A DNA stretch of 64,000 nt from Colocasia esculenta (GCA_014218235.1 CM024759.1:74359079-74423078); one strand, 5' to 3'. Counted from the stretch's first letter, positions 12,142 to 24,728 are shown. Made by a program: numbers and translations. The notes: generated by a model not told the origin, from the sequence alone.

Positions 12142-13987
12142 TGTAACGACCCAGAATCCGCATTACTAGTACCCGACCAGTAACCCGAATTCTGACCCGC
12201 TAACCCACGAGACAAGCTCGGAAGGGTAAGAAAAGAACGTCCGAGAAGACTATATATAAAAAGATACACACCAAGGTACAATAGACATTCCACTATATGA
12301 AATATAACATGTACAACTCAGAGACCTCAACAGGTACAGAGTACAAAAAGTACACAAAAAGTACTACTCACAGCAGCTGGAGCGCACGTGCACCAGAGTG
12401 ACTCGACTCGCCTGGAACGGGAGTCGACGACGCACCTGAAAGGGAAGGGAGTGAGTCTCACGAAAGAGAGACCCAGTAGGGAAACACAACCCCACCGGAA
12501 ACAGTACTAAAGTGCGGTAAGTAAAGACAGAAAGTAAATACTCGCACACAACTGAAACCAGTGACAACTACGCAGCTCCCCCAACAGGAGTGCATTAAAA
12601 CTGTAAACCACGCGGCTCAGTAACACACACTCACACAACACAGTAAGTAGGACTCAGCTAGGGTCTGTAGCTCGGCGTCCCGTCGCCACAGAGTCTCGCA
12701 ACCCCAGCCACGTGTGCACACTACAGACGCTCTCTCTAACGTCTGGTCCACGACCGGTTTTCCCCTATGCCCGACCTAGCGGTAGAGAAGGGGCTCCACG
12801 GAGACCGGCTCAAAACCACCACAAGGAGTACGCACAGAACGGAGATGCTCTCAACGCCCTGGCTCACCGGCGGAGGACCCCCACACGCCAGTCATCTAGA
12901 CGGAGTCGCACCCGCGTCTAGGTCACACAACAGAAACAGCACGTCGTAACGCCACACGCGCACAACAGACGGAAACACAGTCACGTCTCAACACTGTCAA
13001 CCCCCAGCACACTCAGACAGAGCCACACTCAGATGTCTGGTGAACTGTGTCAACAGGCAGACACCACAACACTACTAAAGGCACGCTGGGCACACAGACA
13101 GATTAACGGCAACATCGATTGCCGCCAACCCAAGATGTAGACAGCCTCCCCTTGTCGTTAACAACATATCAACTACAAAGGATCATGTCGTTTACATCAT
13201 ACCTGATGATATTAACGTCAACAGATGTGGACGTTAATATCCTCAGCTCCAGCAACCCTAGCGGCACCAGATCAACTAATCCGGGCCAAAACACCATATA
13301 AATACAAAAGGGAAGGAAGGAAACTCTTCCTCACAATCATACACATTGCTAGGAATCGGGAAAACCACAATCCATCACCTGGATTGTGCAAAACACCCAA
13401 AAATCCCAACATGCTCAACCCAAACCCTAAAACGAAATTAACAAGCAATCTATTCCAATTAAGCATGCTAATCCATCGGGGAGGGTTAAAGGGGTTAAGT
13501 CCCTACCTCTAAACGCCAAGAACAACCTTCAAAAGACGCGAATCGCGCCGGAACCCCCCGAGCTATCCGCGCGAAATACGCTAAAACGCCGCGATTCCCG
13601 CCCGAACTACCGCCGCCACACGCAACGAAGACCTTCCACGAACCCCCGTCAATCACCAGGAGAAGTGGAACACGACAGAAGTCAAAGAAGATAAGGAGAG
13701 AAGGGAAGGAGAAAAGGAAAAGCTGCTCTCGGCCTGCCCTATTTGAACAGGCCGGATCAGTAGACGTAAAGATCCCTTGCCGCCTACTGAACCGCCACAC
13801 AGTCCACGTCCAGATCGACGGCCGTTAAGTTCATAACAGCTAAACGTCAACCTTATCGACGTCAACGCACAGTCAACGTCCAACCCTTGGTCGTCAACCA
13901 CAGGTAAACGACAGCACCCCTGCCGTCAACCCGACAGAACTCCACCAGACCCGACAAGGATCCGAGAAGAAAACCCGAAACGTTACA
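12142..13987 (-). repeat. 3' LTR of the nested chromovirus
   Basis: This copy is 1846 bp, bounded by TGTAACG and CGTTACA. It matches the 18785-20629 copy almost throughout, with scattered transitions and 1-2 base indels. The polypurine tract lies immediately inside at about 13988-14000. Confidence 0.93.
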
Positions 13988-14021
13988 GCCCTCCCCCCTT
14001 AGAGAATTTCGCCCCCGAAAT

Positions 14022-15605
14022 TCAAACAACAAAGGAAGAAGACTCACCAAAGAGGAACGGAAACTGCTCGCGCATCTCGTCCTCTCTCTCCCACGTCGAC
14101 TCACCGCCTGAGTGCCGCTGCCACACAACACGAACCAACGGGATAGCCTTGTTCCTCAACCTCTGAACTCGGCGATCCTCAATGTGCAACGGAAACTCTG
14201 GCACTGACAACACAGGAGTCACCTCTGACCACTCTGAACTCGGGAGAACGTGAGACTCGTCAGCAAGGTACCTCTGCAGCATCGACACGTGGAACACGTC
14301 GTGAACTGCTGCCAACTCTGACGGAAGCTCAAGCCTGTACGCCAAACCCCCGACACGCTCAGAAATGGTGAAGGGCCCAATAAAGCGGGGACTCAACTTC
14401 CCACGCCTACCGAACCTCATCACCCCCTTCATATGGGACACACGAACAAACACCTGGTCCCCTACCTCAAACTCGAGCGGTCGCCTACGCTAATCTGCGT
14501 AACTCTTCTGCCGACTCTGCGCTGACACAAGCCTCTGCCTCACCAGCTGCACCACCTCAACTTCCTGCTGCACCAACTCTGGTCCCGTGACAATACGCTC
14601 ACCAACCTCGAACCAGTCAAGAGGAGTGCGACACGGTCATCCGTACAAGGCCTCGTAAGGTGCCATGCCGATACTAGAGTGATAGTTGTTGTTATATGCG
14701 AACTCGACCAACGGCAAGTGAGCTGTCCACGACCCCTGCCACTCCAGACAACAAGCTCTAAGCATGTCCTCCAAAGTCTGGATGGTCTGCTCTGACTGAC
14801 CGTCTGACTGTGGGTGGTAGGCGGAACTGAAAGCCAACTCTGTCCCCAAAGCCCTCTGGAAACTGCGCCAGAACCCAGAAGTGAAGCGAGGATCCCTATC
14901 TGACACAATAGAGATCGGCACTCCGTGCAAAGGAACAATCCGCTCTACGTACAACGTAGCCAACCTACTCACACCCCAACTAGTCCTGACAGGCAAGAAT
15001 CTGGCAGTCTTCGACAATCTGTCCACAAGAACCCAAATGCTGTCAAAACCTCCAGCTGACCTCGGCAAACCACACACAAAGTCAGTCGTCACATGGTCCC
15101 ACTTCCAAACCGGAATCTCTAACGGCTGCACAAGTCCACCTGGACGCTGGTGCTCGGCCTTCACCTGCTGACAGACCAAACACCTCGCAACAAAAGCCGC
15201 TATGTCTCTCTTCATCCCAGGCCACCAAAACTGTCGCCTCAACCTGTGGTACATCTTGGTAGACCCTGGATGAATCGAGTACCTGGAACCATGTGCCTCC
15301 TGCAACACTGCTCTCCTGACAGACTCCTCAACATGAACGTAGAGTCTGTCCCGAAACCTAACAGTCCCGTCCTCACAAAGCTCAACCTCAGGAAGGAGAA
15401 GCACTCTGAACAACTCGGGATCTGCCTGCTGAGCCTCAACAATCTGCCTCACTATGGCGGGAGCCGCCAACAAATTTCCCAGCACACAACGTTGACGACT
15501 GGAAGAAACTCTGAAGGACCCCTCTGCCGCAGACTGCCACAACTGCCACTCTCGAAGCATCAGATGACTCATCTGTGCCTTCCTACTCAAGGCATCTGCG
15601 ACCAC
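14022..15605 (-). pseudogene. Chromovirus integrase with C-terminal chromodomain (broken)
   Basis: The zinc-binding HHCC region (ending FVARCLVCQQVKAEHQ) is followed by the integrase core triad: D in TTDFVCGLP, D in IVSDRDPRFTSGFW, E in DGQSEQTIQTLEDML. Next come the GPF-type motif (SPRFIGPFTISERVGGLAYR) and a chromodomain (HIEDRRVQRLRNKAIPLVRV, then ESTWEREDEM). The frame is cut by TGA at 14637-14639 (after YEALYG) and TAG at 14490-14492. It is separated from RNase H by a 1-bp deletion near 15611. It would integrate the cDNA, and the chromodomain would steer insertion to marked chromatin. Confidence 0.88.
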
Positions 15606-17986
15606 ATTCGCTTTCCAGGCTGATACTCTATGCAGAAATCATAATCCTTCAGATACTCCATCCAACGACGCTGCCTCATATTCAGATCCCGCTGAGAAAA
15701 CACATATCTCAGACTCTGGTGGTCGGTACGAACCACAAACCTCACTCCGTACAGGTAGTGACGCCACAGCCTCAACGCAAACACTACAGCTGCAAGCTCT
15801 AGGTCGTGGGTCGGGTAACTCACCTCGTGGGGCTTAAGCTGGCGAGACGCATAAGCCACCACTCGGCCCTCCTACATCAGGACCGCTCGCAGACCAACAC
15901 CTGAAGCATCTGTGCAAACCTCAAAGCCCTCCTCACCTGAAGGTAGCACAAGAACTGGCGTCGACGTAAGCAGCCGCTTCAACTCCATGAAGCTCTGCTC
16001 ACACTGGTCCGACCACACAAATGGAACTCCCTTCCTCGTCAACAGAGTCAAGGGCGCTGCAACCCGCGAAAAGTCCCGCACAAACCTGCGGTAGTAACCT
16101 GCCAAACCAAGGAAACTACACACCTCTGACACAGACCTGGGGCTCTCCCACTGCAAAACTGCCTCGACCTTCGCCGGATCCACAGAAACTCCCTCACCTG
16201 AGATCACGTGTCCCAAAAAGTGAACCTGCTGTAGCCAAAACTCACACTTGCCAAGTTTGGCATACAACTGGTGCTCACGTAACGTCTGTAATACGATCCT
16301 CAGGTGCTCGGCGTGCTCCTCCTCCGACACGGAGTACACCAGGATGTCGTCAACAAACACTACGACAAACTGGTCCAAGAACTGGTGGAACACCCGATGC
16401 ATCAGATCCATGAAGGCCGCTGGTGCATTGGTGAGCCCAAACGGCATCACCAAGAACTCAAAGTGCACGTACCTGGTTCGGAAAGCAGTCCTCTCAACGT
16501 CAGAGTCTCTAATCCGCAACTGATAGTAGCCCGACCGCAAGTCAATCCGAGAGAAGACTCGAGCTGACTGAAGCTGATCGAAGAGATCGTCAATCCTAGG
16601 CAAAGGATACCTATTCTTGACGGTCACTTGGTTCAACTTCCGGTAATCTATACACAACCTCAGACTACCATCCTTCTTCCGGACAAACAGAACAGGTGAA
16701 CCCCAAGGAGAAAAGCTAGGACGGATATAGCCCTTCTCCAACAGCTCCACTAACTGCCTCTTCAGCTCTCTCAACTCTGCTGGTGCCATACGGTACGGCG
16801 GCTGAGCAAACGGTGTTGTGCCAGGAACTAACTCAATAGAGAACTCTATCTCTCTCTCTGGCGGCAGACCAGGTAACTCATCCGGAAAAACATCCGGGAA
16901 CTCACACACCACGGGAAGGTCCCCCACTCCCGACACAACCTGGTCAAGGGAAACTGCCGAAACCAGAAAACCCTGACAACCCGAAGCAAGCAACCTCGCT
17001 GCCCTCAAAGCAGAAACCAAAAAGCGAGAAGTAGAAGGTACAATACCCTGGAAGTAGAACGCCGCTCCCCCGGGTATCTGTAGGTGCACCCTCTTCTTCT
17101 GGCAATCTACCACTGCGCTGTACCGCTCCAACCAATCCATCCCCAGAATAATATCATAGTCCTGCAACTGCAAAGCAAACAAACGGGCCGACAAACACTG
17201 ACCTTGGAACCACACTGGAGCCTCCCGGAGACAGTAGGACGTAAGGGCATAGTCCCCTGTCGGCAACTCCACAACCAACTCTGCGGACTCTCCCGAACTC
17301 AGCTCACCAAGGGAGTCTAAAAACTCCTCGGACACAAACGAGTGAGAAGCACCGAAATCGAACAAAACTCTGGCTGCAAAACCAAAAACAGTAACGGTAC
17401 CTTCCACTAGCTGTGACGCCTCCATGTCCGCACGAGTCAAGTGGGTAACACGGCCTCTACCTCTCGACCCACCAGAACCTCCGGTTTGTTGACGCTGCTG
17501 CACAGGAACCTGCTGCTGCTGCACTCTGGGCTGCGATTGGGACTGCTGCTGCGGCGCTCGAGGTAACAACGGACAATCTCGTGCCATGTGACCCACCTGG
17601 TCACACCGGTAACACTGTCCAGTAAAAGAACCCTGGACCTGCTGTACAGACTGCCCAACTGGCTGCTGAACACTCCCAACCGACTGCTGCCTCTGCTCCG
17701 CCTGCCTACGGTCCCGCCGAAACTTCTTCCGAGATCCCGACCTCGCTGACGTCCCTGCAGAAGTGGACGCGTAGGGGGTCGTGACCCTCGGAGTCGCCTG
17801 AGTAACACCCTGCTGCTGCCGTGGCTGAACTGGAAACACCTGTGCCTGAACCTCCGTGCTCTGACCAAGGGTCCGCAACGTGTCAGCCTCCAAAGCCGCT
17901 GCAGTCTGATAGGCCGCGTCTAGGTCAGTGACGCGCGCAACTATCAGTGCCTGCCTGAGCTCCGGCCTCAGGCCCCTCACGAACTG
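15587..17986 (-). pseudogene. Chromovirus gag C-terminus, protease, reverse transcriptase and RNase H (broken)
   Basis: This continues the gag frame after a TAG at 17987-17989. In order it holds a CCHC zinc knuckle (CYRCDQVGHMARDC), the aspartic protease region (VLFDFGASHSF), reverse transcriptase (VTVKNRYPLPRIDDLF; catalytic FVDDILVYS) and RNase H (EVCTDASGVGL, then the VRTDHQSLRY region). The protease motif reads D-F-G where D-S/T-G is expected, so the active site is probably damaged. A TAG at 15872-15874 interrupts RNase H in a place where related elements have Gln. A single-base loss near 15611 shifts the frame into integrase. Confidence 0.9.
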
Positions 17987-18640
17987 CTAAGTCCTCAAAC
18001 TCTCATCCGCCATGATCTGCGGAGCATAGCGTCCAAGCTCCACAAATCTGGCCCGGTACTGCACCACTGAAGAGTCCCTCTGCTGCAAGTCCAGAAACTG
18101 GTACAACCGCTCCGTCCGGACGTACGTAGGACAGAAGGCCCTCTCAAACGAAGCGACAAACTCCTCCCACGGAATCTGCCGAAGTGCACGAGACCGAAAA
18201 GTAGTCTCCCACTCAGAAGACCACCACGCCAGTGCCTGCGCCTGCAACTGGTAGCTAGCCAACAACACTCGCTCCTCGGGAACACACTCCATGGAACGGA
18301 AGGTCCGCTCCACGGCATCCAACCACGCACGAGCCGTGTCTGGATCTGGCTGTCCCGTAAACTGAGGAGGGTGGAACTGCAAAAACTCCCTCAGCACCCT
18401 CCCAGTACCTCCCTGAGGTGCCGGCACATCACGGTGCTGAGTCGCAAGCTGAGCCATCCCCTCAAAGAACCGGGCCCAGTCAAACCCCTGAGCTGCCTGA
18501 GGAGGTGGTGGTGGCGGAACAACACCACTGTGTGCGTCCTGGGGCAAGGGCTGCGTCTGCTGAGGTGGCGGGGCATCTCCAGCCTCCTGCCGAGTCGCCT
18601 GCTCAGCCACTCTCTCCGCAGGACGTCGCCTAGGCGCCAT
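17987..18640 (-). CDS. Chromovirus gag (N-terminal part)
   Basis: The 217-residue frame begins MAPRRRPAERVAEQATRQEA, with a proline/glutamine-rich head. A Retrotrans_gag domain follows (FLQFHPPQFTGQPDPDTARA, WLDAVERTFRSM, YQLQAQALAWW, FERAFCPTYVR). Gag builds the virus-like particle. The frame stops at TAG 17987-17989, and the same frame then continues into the zinc knuckle and pol, so this was originally one gag-pol ORF. The start is the first ATG after the primer site. Confidence 0.88.
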   Translation of the reverse strand: MAPRRRPAERVAEQATRQEAGDAPPPQQTQPLPQDAHSGVVPPPPPPQAAQGFDWARFFEGMAQLATQHRDVPAPQGGTGRVLREFLQFHPPQFTGQPDPDTARAWLDAVERTFRSMECVPEERVLLASYQLQAQALAWWSSEWETTFRSRALRQIPWEEFVASFERAFCPTYVRTERLYQFLDLQQRDSSVVQYRARFVELGRYAPQIMADESLRT

Positions 18641-18770
18641 AGACTACACACAAGGCAAGCGCACACACAACGCAATTACACACTAACTCTGGGCATAAAG
18701 CTGCTACTGTACTCTTATACTCTGAGTCGCCATGATGGGTATTTTCTTATATATATCTCGTCGGAACAAG

Positions 18771-18782
18771 GCTCTGATACCA
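18771..18782 (-). other. Primer-binding site of the nested chromovirus
   Basis: On the minus strand this reads TGGTATCAGAGC, complementary to the 3' end of plant initiator tRNA-Met. It lies two bases from the 5' LTR and fixes the element's orientation. Confidence 0.9.
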
Positions 18783-18784
18783 GC

Positions 18785-20629
18785 TGTAACGACCCAGAAT
18801 CCGCATTACCAGTACCCGACCAGTAACCCGAATTCTGACCCGCTAACCACGAGACAAGCTCGGAAGGGTAAGAAAAGAACGTCCGAGAAGACTATATATA
18901 AAAAGATACACACCAAGGTACAATAAACATTCCACTATATGAAATATAACATGTACAACTCAGAGACCTCAACAGGTACAGAGTACAGAAAGTACACAAA
19001 AAGTACTACTCACAGCAGCTAGAGCGCACGCGCACCAGAGTGACTCGACTCGCCTGGAACGGGAGTCGACGACGCACCTGAAAGGGAAGGGAGTGAGTCT
19101 CACGAAAGAGAGACCCAGTAGGGAAACACAACCCCACCGGAAACAGTACTAAAGTGCGGTAAGTAAAGACAGAAAGTAAATACAACTCGCACACAACTGA
19201 AACCAGTGACAACTACGCAGCTCCCCAACAGGAGTGCATTAAAACTGTAAACCACGCGGCTCAGTAACACACACTCACACAACACAGTAAGTAGGACTCA
19301 GCTAGGGTCTGTAGCTCGGCGTCCCGTCGCCACAGAGTCTCGCAACCCCAGCCACGTGTGCACACTACAGACGCTCTCTCTAACGTCTGGTCCACGACCG
19401 GTTTTCCCCTACGCCCGACCTAGCGGTAGAGAAGGGGCTCCACGGAGACCGGCTCAAAACCACCACAAGGAGTACGCACAGAACGGAGATGCTCTCAACG
19501 CCCTGGCTCACCGGCGGAGGACCCCCACACGCCAGTCATCTAGACGGAGTCGCACCCGCGTCTAGGTCACACAACAGAAACAGCACGCGGTAACGCCACA
19601 CGCGCACAACAGACGGAAACACAGTCACGTCTCAACACTGTCAACCCCCAGCACACTCAGACAGAGCCACACTCAGATGTCTGGTGAACTGTGTCAACAG
19701 GCAGACACCACACACTGCTAAAGGCACGCTGGGCACACAGACAGATTAACGGCAACATCGATTGCCGCCAACCCAAGATGTAGACGGCCTCCCTTGTCGT
19801 TAACAACATATCAACGACAAAGGATCCTGTCGTTTACATCATACCTGATGATATTAACGTCAACAGATGTGGACGTTAATATCCTCAGCTCCAGCAACCC
19901 TAGCGGCACCAGATCAACTAATCTAGGCCAAAACACCATATAAATACAAAAGGGAAGGAAGGAAACTCTTCCTCACAATCATACACATTGCTGGGAATCG
20001 GGAAAATCACAATCCATCACCTGGATTGTGCAAAACACCCAAAAATCCCAACATGCTCAACCCAAACCCTAAAACGAAATTAACAAGCAATCTATTCCAA
20101 TTAAGCATGCTAATCCATCAGGGAGGGTTAAAGGGGTTAAGTCCCTACCTCTAAACGCCAAGAACAACCTTCAAAAGACGCGAATCGCGCCGGAACCCCC
20201 CGAGCTATCCGCACGAAATACGCTAAAACGCCGTGATTCCCGCCCGAACTACCGCCGCCACACGCAACGAAGACCTTCCACGAACCCCCGTCAATCACCA
20301 GGAGAAGTGGAACGCGACAGAAGTCAAAGAAGATAAGGAGAGAAGGGAAGGAGAAAAGGAAAACCTGCTCTCGGCCTGCCCTATTTGAACAGGTCGGATC
20401 AGTAGACGTTAAGATCCCTTGCCGCCTACTGAACCGCCACACAGTCGACGTCCAGATCGACGGCCGTTAAGTTCATAACAGCTAAACGTCAACCTTATCG
20501 ACGTCAACGCACAGTCAACGTCCAACCCTTGGTCGTCAACCACAGGTAAACGACAGCACCCCTGCCGTCAACCCGACAGAACTCCACCAGACCCGACAAG
20601 GATCTGAGAAGAAAACCCGAAACGTTACA
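18785..20629 (-). repeat. 5' LTR of the nested chromovirus
   Basis: This 1845-bp partner of 12142-13987 has the same TGTAACG/CGTTACA ends. It is next to the tRNA-Met primer site, which makes it the 5' LTR for minus-strand transcription. Confidence 0.93.
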
Positions 20630-21144
20630 GCCTCCTTCTCTCCGTGGATCATTTGGAGGCAGGCTTCCGGCTACCGTTGCCGGCAGTGGCGAAGGCGCTC
20701 CTGAACTGCTGGGGCGTTTCGCCCATACAACTGACGCCCAACACCTGGAGATACATCTGCATCTTCGGCGTCATCTGCAAGATCAAGGAGATCCGAGGCT
20801 CGGCGGATGTTTTCCGAGCTCACTTCAAGTTATCTGCTTCCAGAGCATCAGGAGCAGACATTTACTACGCAAAGCACCGAACAGACCGGATGCACATCGG
20901 GCTGTCCAACAAGTACTCCAACAACAAGGGTTGGATGGATAGACTACTTTTGTGCTCCACCGGGGTGGTGATGAGTGGGGATTCCCCACTGTCATCCGTT
21001 CGGCATGGAAGGACAGCTTTCCGAAGCTGATCCAGGACGAGGAGAGGGCATCGGACAAACTTCTTCTCCGAGCAGGTGTTCGGAATGGAGAAGGATACGT
21101 GACCGAGTTCCAGCTCGTCAAGTACGGGTTGAGCAAACCGTGGA

Positions 21145-21220
21145 GTAAGTATACGGACTTTGGTCGTTTACTCACTTGGTTTGGTGACCTTGCTCTAACT
21201 CTTCTTCTTTTTGTGTGCAG
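21145..21220 (+). other. Probable spliceosomal intron in the antisense ORF
   Basis: The donor is GTAAGT, and a pyrimidine-rich stretch (CTCTAACTCTTCTTCTTTTT) precedes the acceptor TTGTGTGCAG. Removal joins ...SKPW to ...AAELEAGRDQ in frame (phase 1). At 76 bp it is a normal minimum plant intron size. Confidence 0.6.
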
Positions 21221-23366
21221 CTGCCGCGGAACTGGAGGCCGGGAGGGATCAGGAGGCGAACGAAAACTTCGCCGAGCAGATCCCTGTCCTGGCGCATATG
21301 GTGTACGAGGGCGACGATGTTGTGGCCGTTGTTCGGGTTCCCTCTGCCATGAGGGTTAGCACCGCAGTGACAACGACGCTCGTTGCGCCTCCGCCTGCCG
21401 AAGAGCGTCCAGCCAAGGCACGGGCTCCTGAAAAGGGGCCTGGAAGGATCCGCCTGAAGAAGAAGGCCACCAAAGAGGTGGTTCCGGCTGGAGCTCGGAC
21501 TTCTCCGGCGGAGGGTGAAGGAGCGAGTCGGCCTTCTGCTTCCGCCAAGAAGAGGCCGGTTCTATTTGAAGAGAGCGCGGAGGAGGAGGAACAACTCCGT
21601 GCTTGGAAGAAGAAGAAGACAGTCCAAGCTACTCCTCCACGTGACAAGGAGGGGATTGAAGAAGAAGAGGAGGTGCAGTTGCTGCTGCACAGAAGAAATA
21701 AGGCCATGCAATCGGCCGATCAGGGAGTGCCACGGGTGGCCTCCGTGACGCGCCCAGAGGTCGCACAAAAGATGGCGACTGAGCTGGGACTCGTTTTTGT
21801 AAGCGAGGGGTCTGAGAGCCCTGCTGGAGGAGAGGCCAGGGGCTCCACCTGCTCGAAGGATAGGGAGCCCTCTGGTGCTTCCAGTGTTGGTGGTGCCGAG
21901 CACGGTGCTACCAGCAACAATGCGGGGGCTCCTCCCGGAAGGAGTGAAAAATTACAGCGTCTTCTGCTCGGCGGGGGGAGGACGCAGATGCAGTGGAAGT
22001 TTCCGCCCCTGCTGAGGTGGCTGCTAGCAGCGTGATGGCCCTGGCGCCAAGCGCAACTCCATCCAAAGGGCAGGAAGTGGCCTCTGCTGCAAGGGCCACT
22101 GAAAAAACAGCTGCGACGACGGGGACGTCTGAGGAGGTTGCTGCTACCATCGGGGGTATCCTGCCCCCATGCCCCCCACCGAGGTGGTTGCTAATGTAAA
22201 TGCGACCTCCAAGGTAGTTGATGGTGCCGGGGGGGAGGCTGCGGGTGCTAGGGGCAGTGCTCGGGCTGAAGAGTCCGAAGACGACAGAAGACCCCTCAGC
22301 GAAGCGTTGCTGAAAAAGCTTCCTGCAGACCCTTCGGTGGCGGCGATGGAGGCGACCCTTCGTCGCATGGAGGATGCTCCAAGGGAGCTGCCCGCGAGCC
22401 CCACTACTTCTCGCCTCGATCAACTGGCAAGGTGCCTGGACCTTCCTTCCGAGCAGACCCCAGAGAGGTCAGTGGAAGGTTACCACCTAGAGGGCTACGG
22501 GGAAGATGGGCTGAGCGACGTTGAACTGGAGGCGCTTGTAGATGGGGTGTCCAAGTTGCTGGGCATTCTGAAGACTCTGGCTGTTCGGGGCCAGAGACAT
22601 AAGTATCTATATGAGGCGCATACAGCTTTCTGCGAGGACCTCTCCGCGAGGCATAAAGCTCGCGAAGCAGTGCTGGAGGAGGAGGTGAAGGACCTCAAAG
22701 CTGCCCTCCAGGCCGCGAGGCTGGATGCTATCTTGGCGCGGGCCGAAAAGGACGCCCTGGCCAGGGTAGTAGTGGATGCGGGGGCTCGTGCCGTTGCTGA
22801 CTATAAGGCCGGGCCGGAGTACCAGGAAGACTTGGAGCAGTATGGGGCCCAGGGTGGGCCTCAATGCTGGGAAGGAGTTGGAAGAGCGGCTTTCCTGGGT
22901 TGACCGCGCCCGAGAAGCCTTCGAGGCTGCTGTTCGAGAGTGCCGACGTCGCACTCAAGACGTCCGCGTAGATGGTGTGCGCTTCGCACAATTCCAGTCT
23001 GGGCGGATGCCCTCTTCGGGTGAGGATGCTGGTCCTTCCGAACAAGCCCCTTAATTCCCATGCCTCATGTTTTCTTGTACTTCCCTTTTTGCAACCGCGG
23101 CCAAAGAGGGCCACAGTATGTAAGAAAAAACTTTTTGTAAATGAAATCTTCTGCTCATGAGCTTGTCTTATAGCTTCACTTTCTCTATCTTCTCCCTTTT
23201 TGTTGGTTGTTCCTGCTCGGATCGGAATCCGTTAGCTTCATAAGCGTTGCATGTAAGACGCAGATCATTGGGAACCGTAAAGGAGGTTTCGGTCAGGTGT
23301 GTATGCCATATGCTTGTGAAACAACAGGAGTAGGGAGAAGAGAGGTAGGATGCTGAAAGAAGGCTT

Positions 23367-24728
23367 TTATAAATGATAAGCCTTAATATTAGAGACATGC
23401 CAAGTCTTGGGTATGGCCTCGCCACTAGGGGTAGTTAGCTTATATGAGCCTTTTCCGAGGACATGGGTGACCTGATAAGGTCCTTCCCATTTAATGGCAA
23501 GTTTGCCGACTGCTCTTCGGGGATCCGAAGCCGAGCAGCGGCGCAAGACCAAATCTCCCACGTTGAACCGCCTTTCCTTGACTCGCGCAGTATAATATTG
23601 CGCAAGCCGTTGCTGATAGGAAACGAGGCGAATGCTGGCGTCGTTCTGTCGTTCGCCAAGCATGTCCAAGTTTTCACGAAGAGCACGGTTATTGGCGGCT
23701 TCGTCGAAGTGGGTTGTTCGGATGGTTGGAAGGGCTACTTCCAGAGGTACAACTGCTTCCGAGCCGTAAGCCAAGTGGAAAGGTGTTTCCCCTGTAGCTA
23801 CCCGAGCAGTCGTTCGGTGACACCAAAGGACGTTTGGGAGCTCGTTAATCCATGATCCACCTGCAGCCTCAACTCTTGTGCGGATCCCGTGTAGCAGTGT
23901 TCGGTTGGCGTTTTCAACCAAACCGTTAGCCTGGGGATGAGCCACGGAGGTGAAGTGGTTGTAGATCCCGAGCTCGGTGCATTTCTGCTTGAAGAAGGTG
24001 CTGTCGAACTGCTTCCCGTTGTCAGAGGTGATCACCCTTGGGATGCCAAACCTGCAGAGAAGGTTCTTCCAGACGAACTTCTATACGGCTTGTTCGGTGA
24101 TTGTGGCAACGGGTTCGGCCTCGATCCATTTGGTGAAGTAATCGATGGCCACGAACAGAAACTTCTTCCTCCCCTGGGTCTCTGGGAAGGGACCCAGGAT
24201 ATCAATGCCCCATTTGGCGAAAGGGCGCGGCTCGAACAGGCTGTGAAGCTGTTCGGCAGGCTGCTTGATAAGTTCTCCGAACTTTTGGCATTCTGGACAT
24301 TTCCTGACAAAGGACATGCAATCCTTCTGAAGAGAAGGCCACCAAAACCCTGCTCGGATGATGCTGCGTGCTAGCGTTCTGCCCCCCAGATGGCTTCCGC
24401 ACAGCCCCTCGTGAACTTCTTCTGTGGCCGCAAGGGCCTCCTCAGGATCGAGGCAACGTAGAAGAGGTCTTGCAAGGGACCGTCGGTACAGCTTGCCTTC
24501 TACGAGGGTGAAATGTTGAGAACGCATCCTGACTTTCCGAGCTTCGCCCTGTTCGGGCGGAAGCTCACCCCGGAGTAAGTACGCTAAGAGAGGGTCCACC
24601 CAACTCGGAGTTGGTGGGCCCGTTTCTATGGCTGCTACATCTACCTCCGTGCTCGGTAAGGCGAGCTCTTCAATAAACACAGAGCGGGAGGGTTTGGCCA
24701 AAGACTCGTACAGCCGAATGGCTCTCAA
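23367..24728 (-). pseudogene. Tat-element integrase (broken)
   Basis: The HHCC domain has H in GSHLGGRTLARSI and the CPECQK pair. The core triad is D in KWGIDILGPFPE, D in ITSDNGKQFDS and E in ANGLVENANRTLLHG. A terminal domain follows (YQVTHVLGKGSYKLTTPSG). A TAG at 24081-24083 separates the two halves; related elements have a Gln-Lys-Phe context there. The ORF ends at 23367, and the + strand antisense ORF ends 313 bp away, converging on it. Confidence 0.88.

Larger units (their letters stand above)
12142..20629 (-). mobile_element. Nested Tekay/Del-type chromovirus (Ty3/gypsy), ~8.5 kb
   Basis: LTRs at 12142-13987 (1846 bp) and 18785-20629 (1845 bp) share 7-bp inverted ends, TGTAACG...CGTTACA. 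Coding is on the minus strand. The primer-binding site at 18771-18782 reads TGGTATCAGAGC on the minus strand, matching initiator methionine tRNA, with 2 bp to the LTR. A purine tract, AGGGGGGAGGGC, lies at the other end. Pol ends in a chromodomain, which defines chromoviruses; the long LTRs suit Tekay/Del. The target duplication is not clean (GCTGC before, GCCTC after), but excising the element rejoins the host ORF in frame with a short overlap, consistent with a small deletion in one copy. Confidence 0.9.
11968..23054 (+). pseudogene. Extra antisense ORF (aORF) of the Tat-like element, intron-containing, split by the nested element
   Basis: This ORF runs opposite to gag-pol. The first part is 11968-12141 (58 codons, phase 0). 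The chromovirus then interrupts it, and the frame resumes at 20632. The resumed part has the plant 'putative gypsy-type transposon' (Transposase_28-like) signature: LEAGFRLPLPAVAKALLN followed by QLTPNTWRY. An apparent intron, 21145-21220, has strong sites (GTAAGT and a TTGTGTGCAG acceptor). The next part (from 21221) is basic and acidic low complexity, then a predicted coiled-coil C-terminus ending near 23054. Frame changes near 20945, 21960, 22160 and 22855 show it is decayed. Antisense extra ORFs are known in Tat elements (Grande, Retand, Ogre relatives); their function is unknown. Confidence 0.72.
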
